A stretch of 40,811 nt of DNA, from the IMG/VR virus record IMGVR_UViG_3300045995_000350, positions 1-40,811 of that record. One strand, written 5' to 3'. Of this stretch, positions 23,833 through 29,898 are shown in pieces. The DNA is from a virus. Position numbers and translations under genes: made by a program. The first letter of the stretch is position 1. Each line of letters starts with the position of its first letter. The notes beneath the pieces are model-generated. The model ran no database searches. It was not told the origin of the DNA and saw only the letters and a list, made by a program, of their open reading frames with translations.

Positions 23833-25172
23833 ATATCACCCCGTTTCGACGTCGCCCTTTGCGGCGCTGGTCCAGACCATCCGGTAAACTTGGTTCTGTC
23901 ACCCTGATAGCTCAAATTCACCACGCCGGTTCTGCCGTTGCGGTTTTTGGCTATTACCAACTTCGCGTAGTAGTTCCACTCGTGGCCCAGTTCCGGTTTT
24001 GCCTGGATCGGCCGGTGAATGAACATCACTACATCCGCATCCTGCTCAATCGCGCCAGAATCGCGCAAGTCGCTTAGTTGCGGTGTCGCATCGGTTCTCT
24101 CTTCAACTTTACGGTTTACTTGCGCCAGACACAGCACAGCCATTCCGAGTTCTTTTGCAAGCGTTTTCAGACCTCGGCTGATCTCTTCGAGTTGATAGGC
24201 GCGCTGCTGCTTTTGATCAATCCCGTTCATCAATCCGATGTAGTCCACGATCAGCACGTCGAGACCGCGTAGGCGCTTGATGTTGCGGGCCTTGCTGCGC
24301 ACTTGGTTGATGTTCAAGCCACCCTGGTCGCTGACGCAGAATTTAAGCGTCCTGGCGCGCTCTACGCTATCGATAACCCTATCCCATTGCAGACCGCTCG
24401 CTGGGCGCTTGACGTGCGACAGGCTAACGTTACCCAGCATGGCCGTCATGCGGTCGCGAACATCGTTCTGCGTCATTTCCATCGAAAGCATGGCAACTGA
24501 ATATTTTTCTGCCATGTGCAGGCCAATCGTCATCCCCAAAGCTGTTTTACCCATAGACGGTCGCGCCCCAACGATGACTAATTCCCCAGCTCGAAAACCA
24601 CCCTCAAGGCAGTTATCCAGGTCTATCAAACCAGTTTCCCACGCATGGATCTTACCGCTGTCCCGGTCTTCCAGCATCTGTGTATGCAAAACCATACCGT
24701 CATAAGCCGACACCCAATCGTCCTTGGGCGCGTTGTCGATCAACTTAGCTAGTTGGCCTTGCGCGCAGTCGATACGGTCCTCGATTGAGCGTTGGTGATC
24801 ATGTGCCAGTTCTGTAAGCTCGGAACTAACGGCCATCAATGCTCGGCTTTTAGCGCGCTCAATCACCAGTTCTGCGTAACGCTTGATGTTGGCTGTGCTG
24901 GCCACATACTGCGCCAGCTTGTTGAGTTCTTGGATCTCGATCTGTCCCTGCATCGCCATAGAAACGGTCACCACATCGCAAATATTTCCGGTATTTATCT
25001 GGTGTGAAATCTCAATGAATAAGGCGCGGTTTGTAGAGCTTAAAAAATGCTCTGGTTTTAGTTTGTCACTGATCCGGTCAAACGCTGCGTTATCAAGCAA
25101 AAGACTGCCGACTAGACCATTCTCTGCGTCCATGTTGATAATTGACTCAATCATGTATTCTTCACTGTTCAT
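23829..25172 (-). CDS. dnaB: Replicative DNA helicase, DnaB type
   Basis: A 447-aa hexameric helicase. The N-terminal domain (residues 15-110, ENGLVGSLLLDNAAFDRI) is followed by a linker and the RecA-like core with Walker A GARPSMGKT at 202-210, MLSMEM, Walker B LDVLIVDYIGLM near 300, and AQVNRKVEERTDATPQLSDLRDSGAIEQDADVVMFI. It unwinds DNA at the phage replication fork. It overlaps the DUF1376 gene upstream and the nuclease gene downstream by ATGA. Length is normal for the family. Start chosen at ATG 25170-25172. Confidence 0.95.
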   Translation of the reverse strand: MNSEEYMIESIINMDAENGLVGSLLLDNAAFDRISDKLKPEHFLSSTNRALFIEISHQINTGNICDVVTVSMAMQGQIEIQELNKLAQYVASTANIKRYAELVIERAKSRALMAVSSELTELAHDHQRSIEDRIDCAQGQLAKLIDNAPKDDWVSAYDGMVLHTQMLEDRDSGKIHAWETGLIDLDNCLEGGFRAGELVIVGARPSMGKTALGMTIGLHMAEKYSVAMLSMEMTQNDVRDRMTAMLGNVSLSHVKRPASGLQWDRVIDSVERARTLKFCVSDQGGLNINQVRSKARNIKRLRGLDVLIVDYIGLMNGIDQKQQRAYQLEEISRGLKTLAKELGMAVLCLAQVNRKVEERTDATPQLSDLRDSGAIEQDADVVMFIHRPIQAKPELGHEWNYYAKLVIAKNRNGRTGVVNLSYQGDRTKFTGWSGPAPQRATSKRGDI

Positions 25173-25993
25173 GCAGCGGCCTTTTGATTTTCGTAATTAC
25201 CCTGCACCACCTTCGCGAAGTTGTCGGCTTTCATCAGCCACCCGAGATCGCAGTTTGTCCACTTGCCACTGCGACCAGTCAGGAAGTCGCTTCCGGCAAC
25301 GTATCCAAAGAACCTACTGAACCAATCGACTGCCTCGACCTCGGTCGTTGCATAGCGTTCAAGGTTGCGCCGGCGCGCGGTCAAAACCCACTTCCAGCGC
25401 GCCCGCATAGATTCAGCGTTCTTTCCTGCCCACAATTCCGGCTTTGGCTGAGGAAGTTCCGGTAGGTGATTGCCGAAAAGGTCGATCAGGACTAGATGCG
25501 GGCAGGCCGGTATCGCGGTCGGCTTGCCGTCCGCACTCTCTCCTCTTATGGCTATTGGCTTATGGCTATTGGCTTGGGTTCCATTCGGTTTCTGTGCTGG
25601 AAACCCTTCGCTAACCGTTTTGGTTTGTTCTTTAACTGTTTCGCTTTCTGGTATAACCGAATCAGTTATTTCCTTCGGCCTTCCTCCCATCCGGCCGATA
25701 AGCTGGTTTACCTCGGACTTGACCTGTTTGTGGTGGATCTCTTCGTCGCATCGACTTTGGTGCCATCCGTCAGCCGTTTTCTCGAAGAACTCATTGAGTA
25801 CAATCTCAACGGCCTCACGCTCATCGTCGCTCTTTGCGCCTACTAAGCGTTGCACAGCGCGTACATCGGCCAGCAGTGACTTTTCCGCCGTGTAGTAAAC
25901 ATCAAGCAGCATCGTGTAGACCCCATGCTCCAGTAAGCTCAAGTGGCGGGTTGCCGCAGCGTAGTCTCCGATATGACGCTTGTAGTAGTTCAC
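25169..25993 (-). CDS. DUF1376 replication-initiation-type protein
   Basis: A 274-aa protein opening with the typical DUF1376 sequence NYYKRHIGDYAAATRHLSLLEHGVYTMLLDVYY, a winged-helix domain of phage replication proteins. A low-complexity linker (residues about 105-150) is followed by a second domain with RARWKWVLTARRRNLERYATTEVEAVDWFSRFFGYVAGSDFLTG, as in helicase-loader partners. The start is GTG 25991-25993, overlapping the 39-aa gene stop (GTGA); there is no strong ribosome site, so coupling is expected. With DnaB directly downstream, it probably binds the origin or loads helicase. Confidence 0.85.
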   Translation of the reverse strand: MNYYKRHIGDYAAATRHLSLLEHGVYTMLLDVYYTAEKSLLADVRAVQRLVGAKSDDEREAVEIVLNEFFEKTADGWHQSRCDEEIHHKQVKSEVNQLIGRMGGRPKEITDSVIPESETVKEQTKTVSEGFPAQKPNGTQANSHKPIAIRGESADGKPTAIPACPHLVLIDLFGNHLPELPQPKPELWAGKNAESMRARWKWVLTARRRNLERYATTEVEAVDWFSRFFGYVAGSDFLTGRSGKWTNCDLGWLMKADNFAKVVQGNYENQKAAA

Positions 25994-26109
25994 AGACCAA
26001 GCCGTCTTGCAATAGCTTTGAATGCACACTCGATCTGTTCCGCTGTGGCACCAGGATGGGCGCGAAGCCATGCCTGTTTCTCGTAGTCATAGAGGGCGTA
26101 GGAACTCAT
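25990..26109 (-). CDS. 39-aa conserved-looking phage protein before DUF1376
   Basis: ATG 26107-26109 to TGA 25990-25992 gives a 39-residue protein starting SSYALYDYEKQAWLRAHPGAT and ending in a helix with ARRLGL. Short proteins of this pattern (YALYDxEKxAWLxAHP) precede DUF1376 genes in other phages, as I recall them. It is coupled to the next gene through GTGA. An AAAGGTG site lies nine bases upstream. Confidence 0.75.
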   Translation of the reverse strand: MSSYALYDYEKQAWLRAHPGATAEQIECAFKAIARRLGL

Positions 26110-26294
26110 GGTGTAACACCTTTATCCAGCACACAGACAGCCTTGACGGACCAGGAGGAAACCGGCACGAAGCCTGAGAAACCTGGCGAATCTTGCGATT
26201 CGGCTGAATATGTGCTGGATGAAAATGTCACTGGAATTTCCTTTTTTAAGTCCGTCAAGACCGGGTGAATTTGATTGCGTCTGTGTGTTAGCAC
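26106..26294 (-). CDS. Possible small gene in the pre-replication leader
   Basis: A 62-codon frame from GTG 26292-26294, with AGGAG six bases upstream, ending by ATGA overlap with the 39-aa gene. The product is Ser/Val/Pro-rich (VTFSSSTYSAESQDSPGFSGFVPVSSW) and matches nothing I know. The same stretch is full of inverted repeats, so it could instead be a non-coding leader or origin region. Good start and stop signals but weak protein features leave it undecided. Confidence 0.4.
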   Translation of the reverse strand: MLTHRRNQIHPVLTDLKKEIPVTFSSSTYSAESQDSPGFSGFVPVSSWSVKAVCVLDKGVTP

Positions 26295-26296
26295 AC
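26110..26296. repeat. Inverted-repeat-rich leader of the replication operon
   Basis: Several inverted repeats are nested here: 26124-26133 with 26211-26220 (10 bp), 26130-26138 with 26279-26287 (9 bp), 26142-26151 with 26250-26259 (10 bp). Local hairpins lie at 26110-26120 (GGTGT-A-ACACC), CGAATC-TTGC-GATTCG near 26187-26202, and GTGTG-TTAG-CACAC at 26283-26296. The stretch precedes the replication genes and is the main candidate for an origin or control site if not coding. Confidence 0.5.
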
Positions 26297-26353
26297 TTTA
26301 CTCCTATTTCACCGCTCTAAAAATATTTATTTCGTTGTGCAGTGCAGCATGGA

Positions 26354-26860
26354 TCAGCACCGGGTCCCAAAGCTCTGAACCTCAGCCGCAGCCCCGTCGC
26401 GTATGTTCCAGGCCGGTCCCGTGTACGCCCCTCGCTGTGTGCCGTTGCAGTGCGTCCTTGTGGGCGTTACCACCTGCGGTTCAGGCTCGATGCTTTCCAG
26501 CTCGCGTGCGGCCCGCTCGATACGGGCTTTTTTAGAAGCGGCGAGAATCAACGTAACCCGATCGGATCTCATGTGGAAATATTCTGCGATCTGGCGAAGG
26601 GAAATGCCCTGCGCGTCCATCAGTGCCATGCGGTCCATCGTCTCCTGCGGCGTGCGTTGCAGTAGGGAATCGCGGGTGATCACAATACCGTGCATGCGCA
26701 TTAGCCGCCCCAGTGTCTTGGGGCTGATACCGACAAATTCGATGATCTCTGCGCGTGTTTTACCCTGGCCGGCCAGCTCGAAAACGGCAGCGAGTTGAGC
26801 TGCTTTTTTTACGCGCTTGAGCTCGGCTGTGCGGATTTCGGTGATTGTTTTTAGGCGCAT
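26354..26860 (-). CDS. Two-HTH regulatory protein
   Basis: A 168-aa DNA-binding protein with two helix-turn-helix segments. The first (residues 30-60) is ELAGQGKTRAEIIEFVGISPKTLGRLMRMHGI. The second (residues 80-107) is DAQGISLRQIAEYFHMRSDRVTLIL. The start is strongly basic, and the end (residues 125-168) is low complexity. AAGGG lies upstream of ATG 26858-26860. As second regulator behind the switch promoter, it could act like lambda CII or as an early-to-late activator. Target unknown. Confidence 0.7.
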   Translation of the reverse strand: MRLKTITEIRTAELKRVKKAAQLAAVFELAGQGKTRAEIIEFVGISPKTLGRLMRMHGIVITRDSLLQRTPQETMDRMALMDAQGISLRQIAEYFHMRSDRVTLILAASKKARIERAARELESIEPEPQVVTPTRTHCNGTQRGAYTGPAWNIRDGAAAEVQSFGTRC

Positions 26861-27024
26861 GAAGGAACCCTTTCTATTGGTTTTTCAACCAGCGCAAGAA
26901 TTGGATTTGCGCTTACGTGATTTTTTTTAAGCTCGACAGAGACAGCATCGATTGCGTCAAACGGGATATTTGTTGCAACCTCGAATTGCGCGAGCTTTCC
27001 GTCCAGGCGGCAGAAGACTTTCAT
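26851..27024 (-). CDS. 57-aa hypothetical protein
   Basis: ATG 27022-27024 (GGAG seven bases upstream) to TAA 26851-26853, overlapping the next start by ten bases. It is a small beta-alpha protein (KVFCRLDGKLAQFEVATNIPFDAIDAVSVELKK) with no known family. The good ribosome site and overlap support it. Confidence 0.6.
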   Translation of the reverse strand: MKVFCRLDGKLAQFEVATNIPFDAIDAVSVELKKNHVSANPILALVEKPIERVPSCA

Positions 27025-27068
27025 GCTTTCACTCCAGTAAGTACCCGGCGCAGAGCGGCGTTTTTCAT
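27021..27068 (-). CDS. Possible 15-aa coupling peptide
   Basis: A 15-codon frame (MKNAALRRVLTGVKA) three bases after the repressor stop, whose TGA overlaps the next ATG. It may only serve to couple translation from the repressor gene to the 57-aa gene. Ribosome site is weak. Confidence 0.25.
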   Translation of the reverse strand: MKNAALRRVLTGVKA

Positions 27069-27071
27069 GGT

Positions 27072-27272
27072 TTAGGCACCTGCGGGGACTTGGCTTTTAA
27101 ACAGGTAGTCATGCAGCGCTTGAACCCGGCTAAAACCAGGGTCGCTCTCCTGGTTCTTGATGCGCAAAATTGTGTCGTATGGGATGCCGCTTTCGTCTGC
27201 GACTCGCCGAAGGTCGCCTGTTCGCTTTTCCAGCTCTGCGACTACGGCTTCAAGGATGTTTGGATTGCTCAT
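27072..27272 (-). CDS. Small Cro/CI-like repressor, probably from a leaderless mRNA
   Basis: A 66-aa protein with an HTH (TGDLRRVADESGIPYDTILRIKNQESDPG, residues 18-46), the size and fold of a Cro-type repressor. I place the start at ATG 27270-27272. The -10 element of its promoter (27280-27285) ends eight bases before the A of this ATG, so transcription should begin at or next to the start codon; no ribosome site fits in front. It is the first gene of the leftward arm. Three operator-like sites lie between it and the divergent promoter, so it probably represses both. Confidence 0.8.
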   Translation of the reverse strand: MSNPNILEAVVAELEKRTGDLRRVADESGIPYDTILRIKNQESDPGFSRVQALHDYLFKSQVPAGA

Positions 27273-27279
27273 ATTCAGC

Positions 27280-27308
27280 ATCTTAGGCATATGTGCCTTG
27301 TATGTCAA
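27280..27308 (-). promoter_or_regulatory. Leftward early promoter
   Basis: TTGACA (27303-27308) and TAAGAT (27280-27285) with a 17-base spacer on the minus strand: a perfect -35 and four of six in the -10. It drives the repressor and the leftward arm. The operator-like palindrome at 27285-27298 overlaps the -10 and the spacer. Confidence 0.75.
27285..27298. promoter_or_regulatory. Operator-like site 1
   Basis: AGGCATATGTGCCT: perfect AGGCA/TGCCT half-sites with four bases between. It overlaps the -10 and spacer of the leftward promoter, so binding there would shut the repressor gene's own promoter. Confidence 0.65.
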
Positions 27309-27355
27309 GTCCTATTTTCACGGAACACACCCGAAACACTATGTTACAGTTTAGA

Positions 27356-27369
27356 TGGTAAAAATGCCT
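27356..27369. promoter_or_regulatory. Operator-like site 2
   Basis: TGGTAAAAATGCCT carries a good TGCCT half-site and a weaker GGTA half-site at the same spacing. It lies between the two promoters, 71 bases from site 1 and 31 from site 3 (centre to centre). Confidence 0.45.
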
Positions 27370-27377
27370 GAAATGAC

Positions 27378-27406
27378 TTGACGTATAGGTAGATATGCCT
27401 GATACT
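27378..27406 (+). promoter_or_regulatory. Rightward early promoter
   Basis: TTGACG (27378-27383) and GATACT (27401-27406) with a 17-base spacer: five of six and four of six. It faces away from the repressor gene. The transcript would start near 27413 and enter the structured leader. Confidence 0.65.
27387..27400. promoter_or_regulatory. Operator-like site 3
   Basis: AGGTAGATATGCCT has AGGTA/TGCCT half-sites (one mismatch to perfect symmetry) and fills the spacer of the rightward promoter, the same placement as site 1 in the leftward promoter. Confidence 0.55.
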
Positions 27407-27436
27407 TCACTCATCGCACCAAAAAGCGCAAGACCC

Positions 27437-27460
27437 AGCCCGACGCAACGAGGGCTTTTA
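27437..27460 (+). terminator. Early terminator or attenuator-like hairpin
   Basis: AGCCC-GACGCAACGA-GGGCT followed by TTTA, about 25 bases after the expected rightward start. The stem has five pairs and the U tract is short, so it is weak; it could act as a pause or an antitermination-controlled stop. Confidence 0.4.
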
Positions 27461-27539
27461 TCCGAACCGCATGGCGCTAGGGGGTTTAGGGCCAAGGCCT
27501 ACAGCTGGGGGGCGATGAGAGATGAGATAGGTAGACCAC

Positions 27540-27726
27540 TTTGACTCCGGGGTGCCAGCCCGGACGAGCGCGAAGGCTGAGGACGCTAATGAGCCGAGCC
27601 CCATCGAGGGCAAACCGATTAGCAGTAGGCTGGAGACAGTCAAACGCCGGTACGCGATCCGGCACACAATTGCCCTTGGGAACAGGGGCAAAACCAAAGC
27701 AGATTTTGCGGTATGCTTTGGTTTTG
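27540..27726 (+). ncRNA. Structured leader RNA, unknown
   Basis: Stems visible by eye: 27540-27546 with 27638-27644 (7 bp, closing), 27547-27551 with 27559-27563, 27585-27590 with 27618-27623, 27598-27601 with 27608-27611, 27646-27650 with 27659-27663, 27670-27675 with 27686-27691, and a perfect 13-bp stem 27689-27701 with 27714-27726. The loop bases 27555-27560 can also pair with 27628-27633, an alternative fold. An 87-codon GTG frame (27552-27815) covers the same stretch but has no known features. RNA and coding readings are both open; I favour RNA. Confidence 0.45.
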
Positions 27727-27817
27727 GACGCAAGTCATGCCCTGACGCCGCAAGGCAAAAAGGGATTGAGGGGATTTTCCCAAGACTGGGCCGCGCAGTG
27801 CAGCGGAAGGAGTAAAA

Positions 27818-27985
27818 ATGCTGGCAAAACAAATCCAGCGGGTTGCCGAAGAAGTGATGGTGCTTAACCACCATTTCTCCGACGTACAAGTTTCCGACAT
27901 GGTGTATTCGCTAATTTTTGGCGAATACGACGGGCGTGAAGCCCACAAGCGCAATCTCGCGCTGGTCGTGCGGACAATTAGTTAG
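27818..27985 (+). CDS. 55-aa hypothetical protein in the structured early region
   Basis: ATG 27818-27820 with a strong AAGGAG site, ending at TAG 27983-27985. The product begins MLAKQIQRVAEEVMVLNHH and ends in a basic helix with EAHKRNLALVVRTIS. It is the first gene of the rightward arm and is surrounded by structured non-coding sequence. No family recognised. Small first genes of phage early transcripts often target host functions; that is inference. Confidence 0.65.
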   Translation: MLAKQIQRVAEEVMVLNHHFSDVQVSDMVYSLIFGEYDGREAHKRNLALVVRTIS

Positions 27986-28035
27986 CTCGCAAGTCTGGCA
28001 AGACTAAAAACATGCCGCCCGACTCCGGGGCGCGT

Positions 28036-28076
28036 ACCGGGTGACAAATCAAACTGCACAAGTTGCGGTTTTTTTT
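28036..28076 (+). terminator. Weak terminator candidate with T8 tract
   Basis: ACCG (28036-28039) pairs with CGGT (28066-28069) around an inner AACT/AGTT stem, followed by eight T at 28069-28076. The stem is poor but the T tract is long. It would separate the 55-aa gene from the five-way-junction RNA. Confidence 0.35.
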
Positions 28077-28089
28077 CGTCCAAATTTTG

Positions 28090-28249
28090 CGAGAGTGATG
28101 TGTGAAGGTGAATTGCCCGATGAATTCCAACGTTTCGGGCCGTGGTTGTCGGAGACGTCCGATTTACCACGATGGAGGTGTGGAGTAATTACCGCACAAG
28201 TGCCATGAGGTCGGGTGATGGTCCCGGCCGCCTTCACACATCATTCTCG
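28090..28249 (+). ncRNA. Five-way-junction structured RNA, unknown class
   Basis: A 19-bp closing helix (28090-28108 with 28231-28249) encloses four hairpins. They are 28115-28120/28135-28140; 28141-28146/28166-28171 with inner 28149-28153/28158-28162; 28178-28183/28192-28197; and 28209-28215/28223-28229. Helices two and three abut with no gap, and the last lies one base from the closing helix. Three wobble pairs (28095-28244, 28181-28194, 28211-28227) are G-U only if the plus strand is transcribed. Length is about 160 nt, lying before the DUF7666 gene. A 120-codon frame from 28142 covers part of it but looks random. I do not recognise the RNA family. Confidence 0.6.
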
Positions 28250-28263
28250 ATGAGAGTTGAGAT

Positions 28264-28446
28264 AAGCGGCGGCGTGAAATTTTTAAACAGCACGCAAAAC
28301 TGGGAATATGCCGGTGACGTAAACCGGGGAAGAAACGAGCTCATCCGCTGCCAGGTTCGTGCGGGTGACTTGTGGGGCACGTCAGACAGTGCCATTCCGG
28401 GGTGGTGTCCGGACCGCTTTTCTCAGCTCTCGATGAGCGATTTTTC
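28264..28446 (+). ncRNA. Second structured domain after the five-way junction
   Basis: AGCGG (28265-28269) pairs with CCGCT (28345-28349) around two hairpins (28272-28276/28291-28295 and 28311-28315/28323-28327). Three more hairpins follow: 28376-28380/28389-28393, 28396-28400/28409-28413, and 28426-28429/28435-28438, the last followed by GA and TTTTT. It may be the 3' part of one longer RNA or the leader of the DUF7666 gene (start 28470). Confidence 0.35.
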
Positions 28447-28469
28447 GATGTGCAACTACAGGAGTTTAG

Positions 28470-29396
28470 ATGGCGACCAAGAAAAAAACGACGAAGGCGA
28501 TTGAAGCGGCACACGCGCCTGCTACGCCGGTAGTGATCGGGTATAAAGGCTTCGATACTGATCTGAAATGCCGAGGCTTCGGCTACGAGGTCGGCAAGAG
28601 CTACGAACATGATGGTCCGGTTAAGGCGTGTAAGTCAGGATTCCACGCATGCGAAAACCCGCTGGACGTGTTCTCGTACTATGGCCCGGTTGATGCCAGG
28701 TTTTGTCTCGTCGAAATGTCGGGCGAGTTGAGTCGACGCAGCGAAGATAGCAAGATCGCATCGGCAAAGATCACGATCAAGGCTGAAATCGGATTGCCGC
28801 AGATCATCGCGGATTCGGTTAAGTGGATCATGGCTCTGTGCAAGGCCTCAGCGCTGGGCGCTGAGGCCGCGTCGGGCGACTACTCGCAACTGGCCGCGTC
28901 GGGCGACTACTCGCAACTGGCCGCGTCGGGCGACTACTCGCAACTGGCCGCGTCGGGCGACTACTCGCAACTGGCCGCGTCGGGCGACTACTCGAAACTG
29001 GCCGCGTCGGGCGACTCCTCGAAACTGGCCGCGTCGGGCGACTCCTCGAAACTGGCCGCGTCGGGCGACTACTCGCAACTGGCCGCGTCGGGCGACTCCT
29101 CGAAACTGGCCGCGTCGGGCTACTCCTCGAAACTGGCCGCGTCGGGCGACTCCTCGAAACTGGCCGCGTCGGGCGACTCCTCGCAACTGGCCGCGTCGGG
29201 CAAAAAATCTGTTGCCTGCGCCGCCGCTCCGAACTGCACGGCCAGCGCGGGAGAACTCGGCTGCATCGTGTTGACGCGCTGGGTCGGCATCGAAAATCGC
29301 TATCGGGTGTCGGTTGGATACGTCGGAGAGAACGGGATCAAACCGAACGTGATCTACAAGATTGGTTCTGCCGGCGAGTTCGTGGAGGTCGAATGA
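28470..29396 (+). CDS. DUF7666-type protein with twelve 9-residue repeats
   Basis: A 308-aa protein. A Lys-rich start is followed by the DUF7666-like domain (YKGFDTDLKCRGFGYEVGKSYE, then CKSGFHACENPLDVFSYY, residues 25-110). Residues 133-240 are twelve nearly identical 9-residue units AASG(D/Y)(Y/S)S(Q/K)L, which should form a regular beta-solenoid. Residues 245-308 are a beta-rich cap (GCIVLTRWVG, then YRVSVGYVGENGIKP). AGGAG lies before the ATG. Such repeat arms in phage proteins of this class have no settled function. The next gene overlaps it by ATGA. Confidence 0.75.
   Translation: MATKKKTTKAIEAAHAPATPVVIGYKGFDTDLKCRGFGYEVGKSYEHDGPVKACKSGFHACENPLDVFSYYGPVDARFCLVEMSGELSRRSEDSKIASAKITIKAEIGLPQIIADSVKWIMALCKASALGAEAASGDYSQLAASGDYSQLAASGDYSQLAASGDYSQLAASGDYSKLAASGDSSKLAASGDSSKLAASGDYSQLAASGDSSKLAASGYSSKLAASGDSSKLAASGDSSQLAASGKKSVACAAAPNCTASAGELGCIVLTRWVGIENRYRVSVGYVGENGIKPNVIYKIGSAGEFVEVE
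28866..29189 (+). repeat. 27-bp tandem repeat, 12 units
   Basis: The unit GCCGCGTCGGGCGACTACTC plus GCAACTG is repeated twelve times in frame, with a thirteenth partial unit. Differences are confined to a few bases (TAC/TCC, CAA/AAA, one GAC/TAC). Such near-identity at DNA level means recent expansion or ongoing homogenisation by slippage or recombination. Confidence 0.95.
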
Positions 29397-29581
29397 ACAA
29401 CCTTCCCACCGCCATCACCCGTTCCCTAGCGCCCTGGACGCCGCCAACAGAAGATCAATGGCTCGCTGCTGACCTGGCCGATCTAAAGCGCAAACAGCAA
29501 GACCCGTTCCGCCAGCGGGAAGCCGACGAAGCGATGCGGCGGGAGTTGGATTTTCAACGGATGGAGGGGAAGGCGGCATGA
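29393..29581 (+). CDS. Small hypothetical protein
   Basis: A 62-aa protein: Pro/Thr-rich start, then a charged helix (ADLADLKRKQQDPFRQREADEAMRREL). It is coupled by ATGA to the DUF7666 gene and to the next gene. No family recognised. Confidence 0.65.
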   Translation: MNNLPTAITRSLAPWTPPTEDQWLAADLADLKRKQQDPFRQREADEAMRRELDFQRMEGKAA

Positions 29582-29898
29582 GCGCGAACAATCTGGATAT
29601 GATAAATAGGCTGCGATACATTGCTCAAAACGGAGTCAACGCAACCCAACGTGATCTTGCCCGGAAAGCTGCCGACGCTACTGAGCGCCTAGCTGAAAAC
29701 GAGCACGTTATTGCTTCGCAAAAAGAGCATATCGAAATGCTTGAATTTCATCTGGGGAAATGCCGTGATAGCGCTTACCAGATGTATTACGCCACTGTCG
29801 GCGTGCTGCCTGAAAATTATGCAAAGCGTAATGAAGACGCTGCGCTGCGTGAATATGGTCCGGATGGCAAACAAAAAAAAGCGAAGGTGAAAAAATGA
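29578..29898 (+). CDS. Coiled-coil hypothetical protein
   Basis: A 106-aa protein: residues 5-60 are a long helix (INRLRYIAQNGVNATQRDLARKAADATERLAENEHVIAS), continuing as HIEMLEFHLGKC; the end is Lys-rich. It starts by ATGA overlap with the 62-aa gene and ends by ATGA overlap with the next. Short coiled-coil proteins of this kind are common in phage early operons. Unknown role. Confidence 0.65.
   Translation: MSANNLDMINRLRYIAQNGVNATQRDLARKAADATERLAENEHVIASQKEHIEMLEFHLGKCRDSAYQMYYATVGVLPENYAKRNEDAALREYGPDGKQKKAKVKK

Noticed and set aside
27540-27663. tRNA genes in the structured leader
   Set aside because: No cloverleaf with T-arm and anticodon arm in correct spacing could be drawn; the stems have other lengths.
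27458-27889. 143-codon minus-strand frame in the early leader
   Set aside because: It runs against the rightward promoter, lies over the well-supported 55-aa gene, and has no family features or coupled neighbour.
28142-28504. 120-codon plus-strand frame before the DUF7666 gene
   Set aside because: It covers most of the structured RNA, overlaps the DUF7666 start by 35 bases, and its sequence looks random (Arg/Ser/Gly/Asp mixture with no pattern).
28848-29186. 112-codon minus-strand frame rich in Arg, Gly and Val
   Set aside because: It is the mirror of the 27-bp repeats; such arrays keep several frames open by periodicity alone.
28866-29189. Could the repeats and variable codons be a diversity-generating retroelement?
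   Set aside because: There is no reverse transcriptase frame on either strand and no separate template repeat; the variation is among tandem copies and fits slippage or recombination.
28866-29189. CRISPR-like array from the regular 27-bp repeats
   Set aside because: The units are directly adjacent without spacers and are in frame within a clear coding gene.
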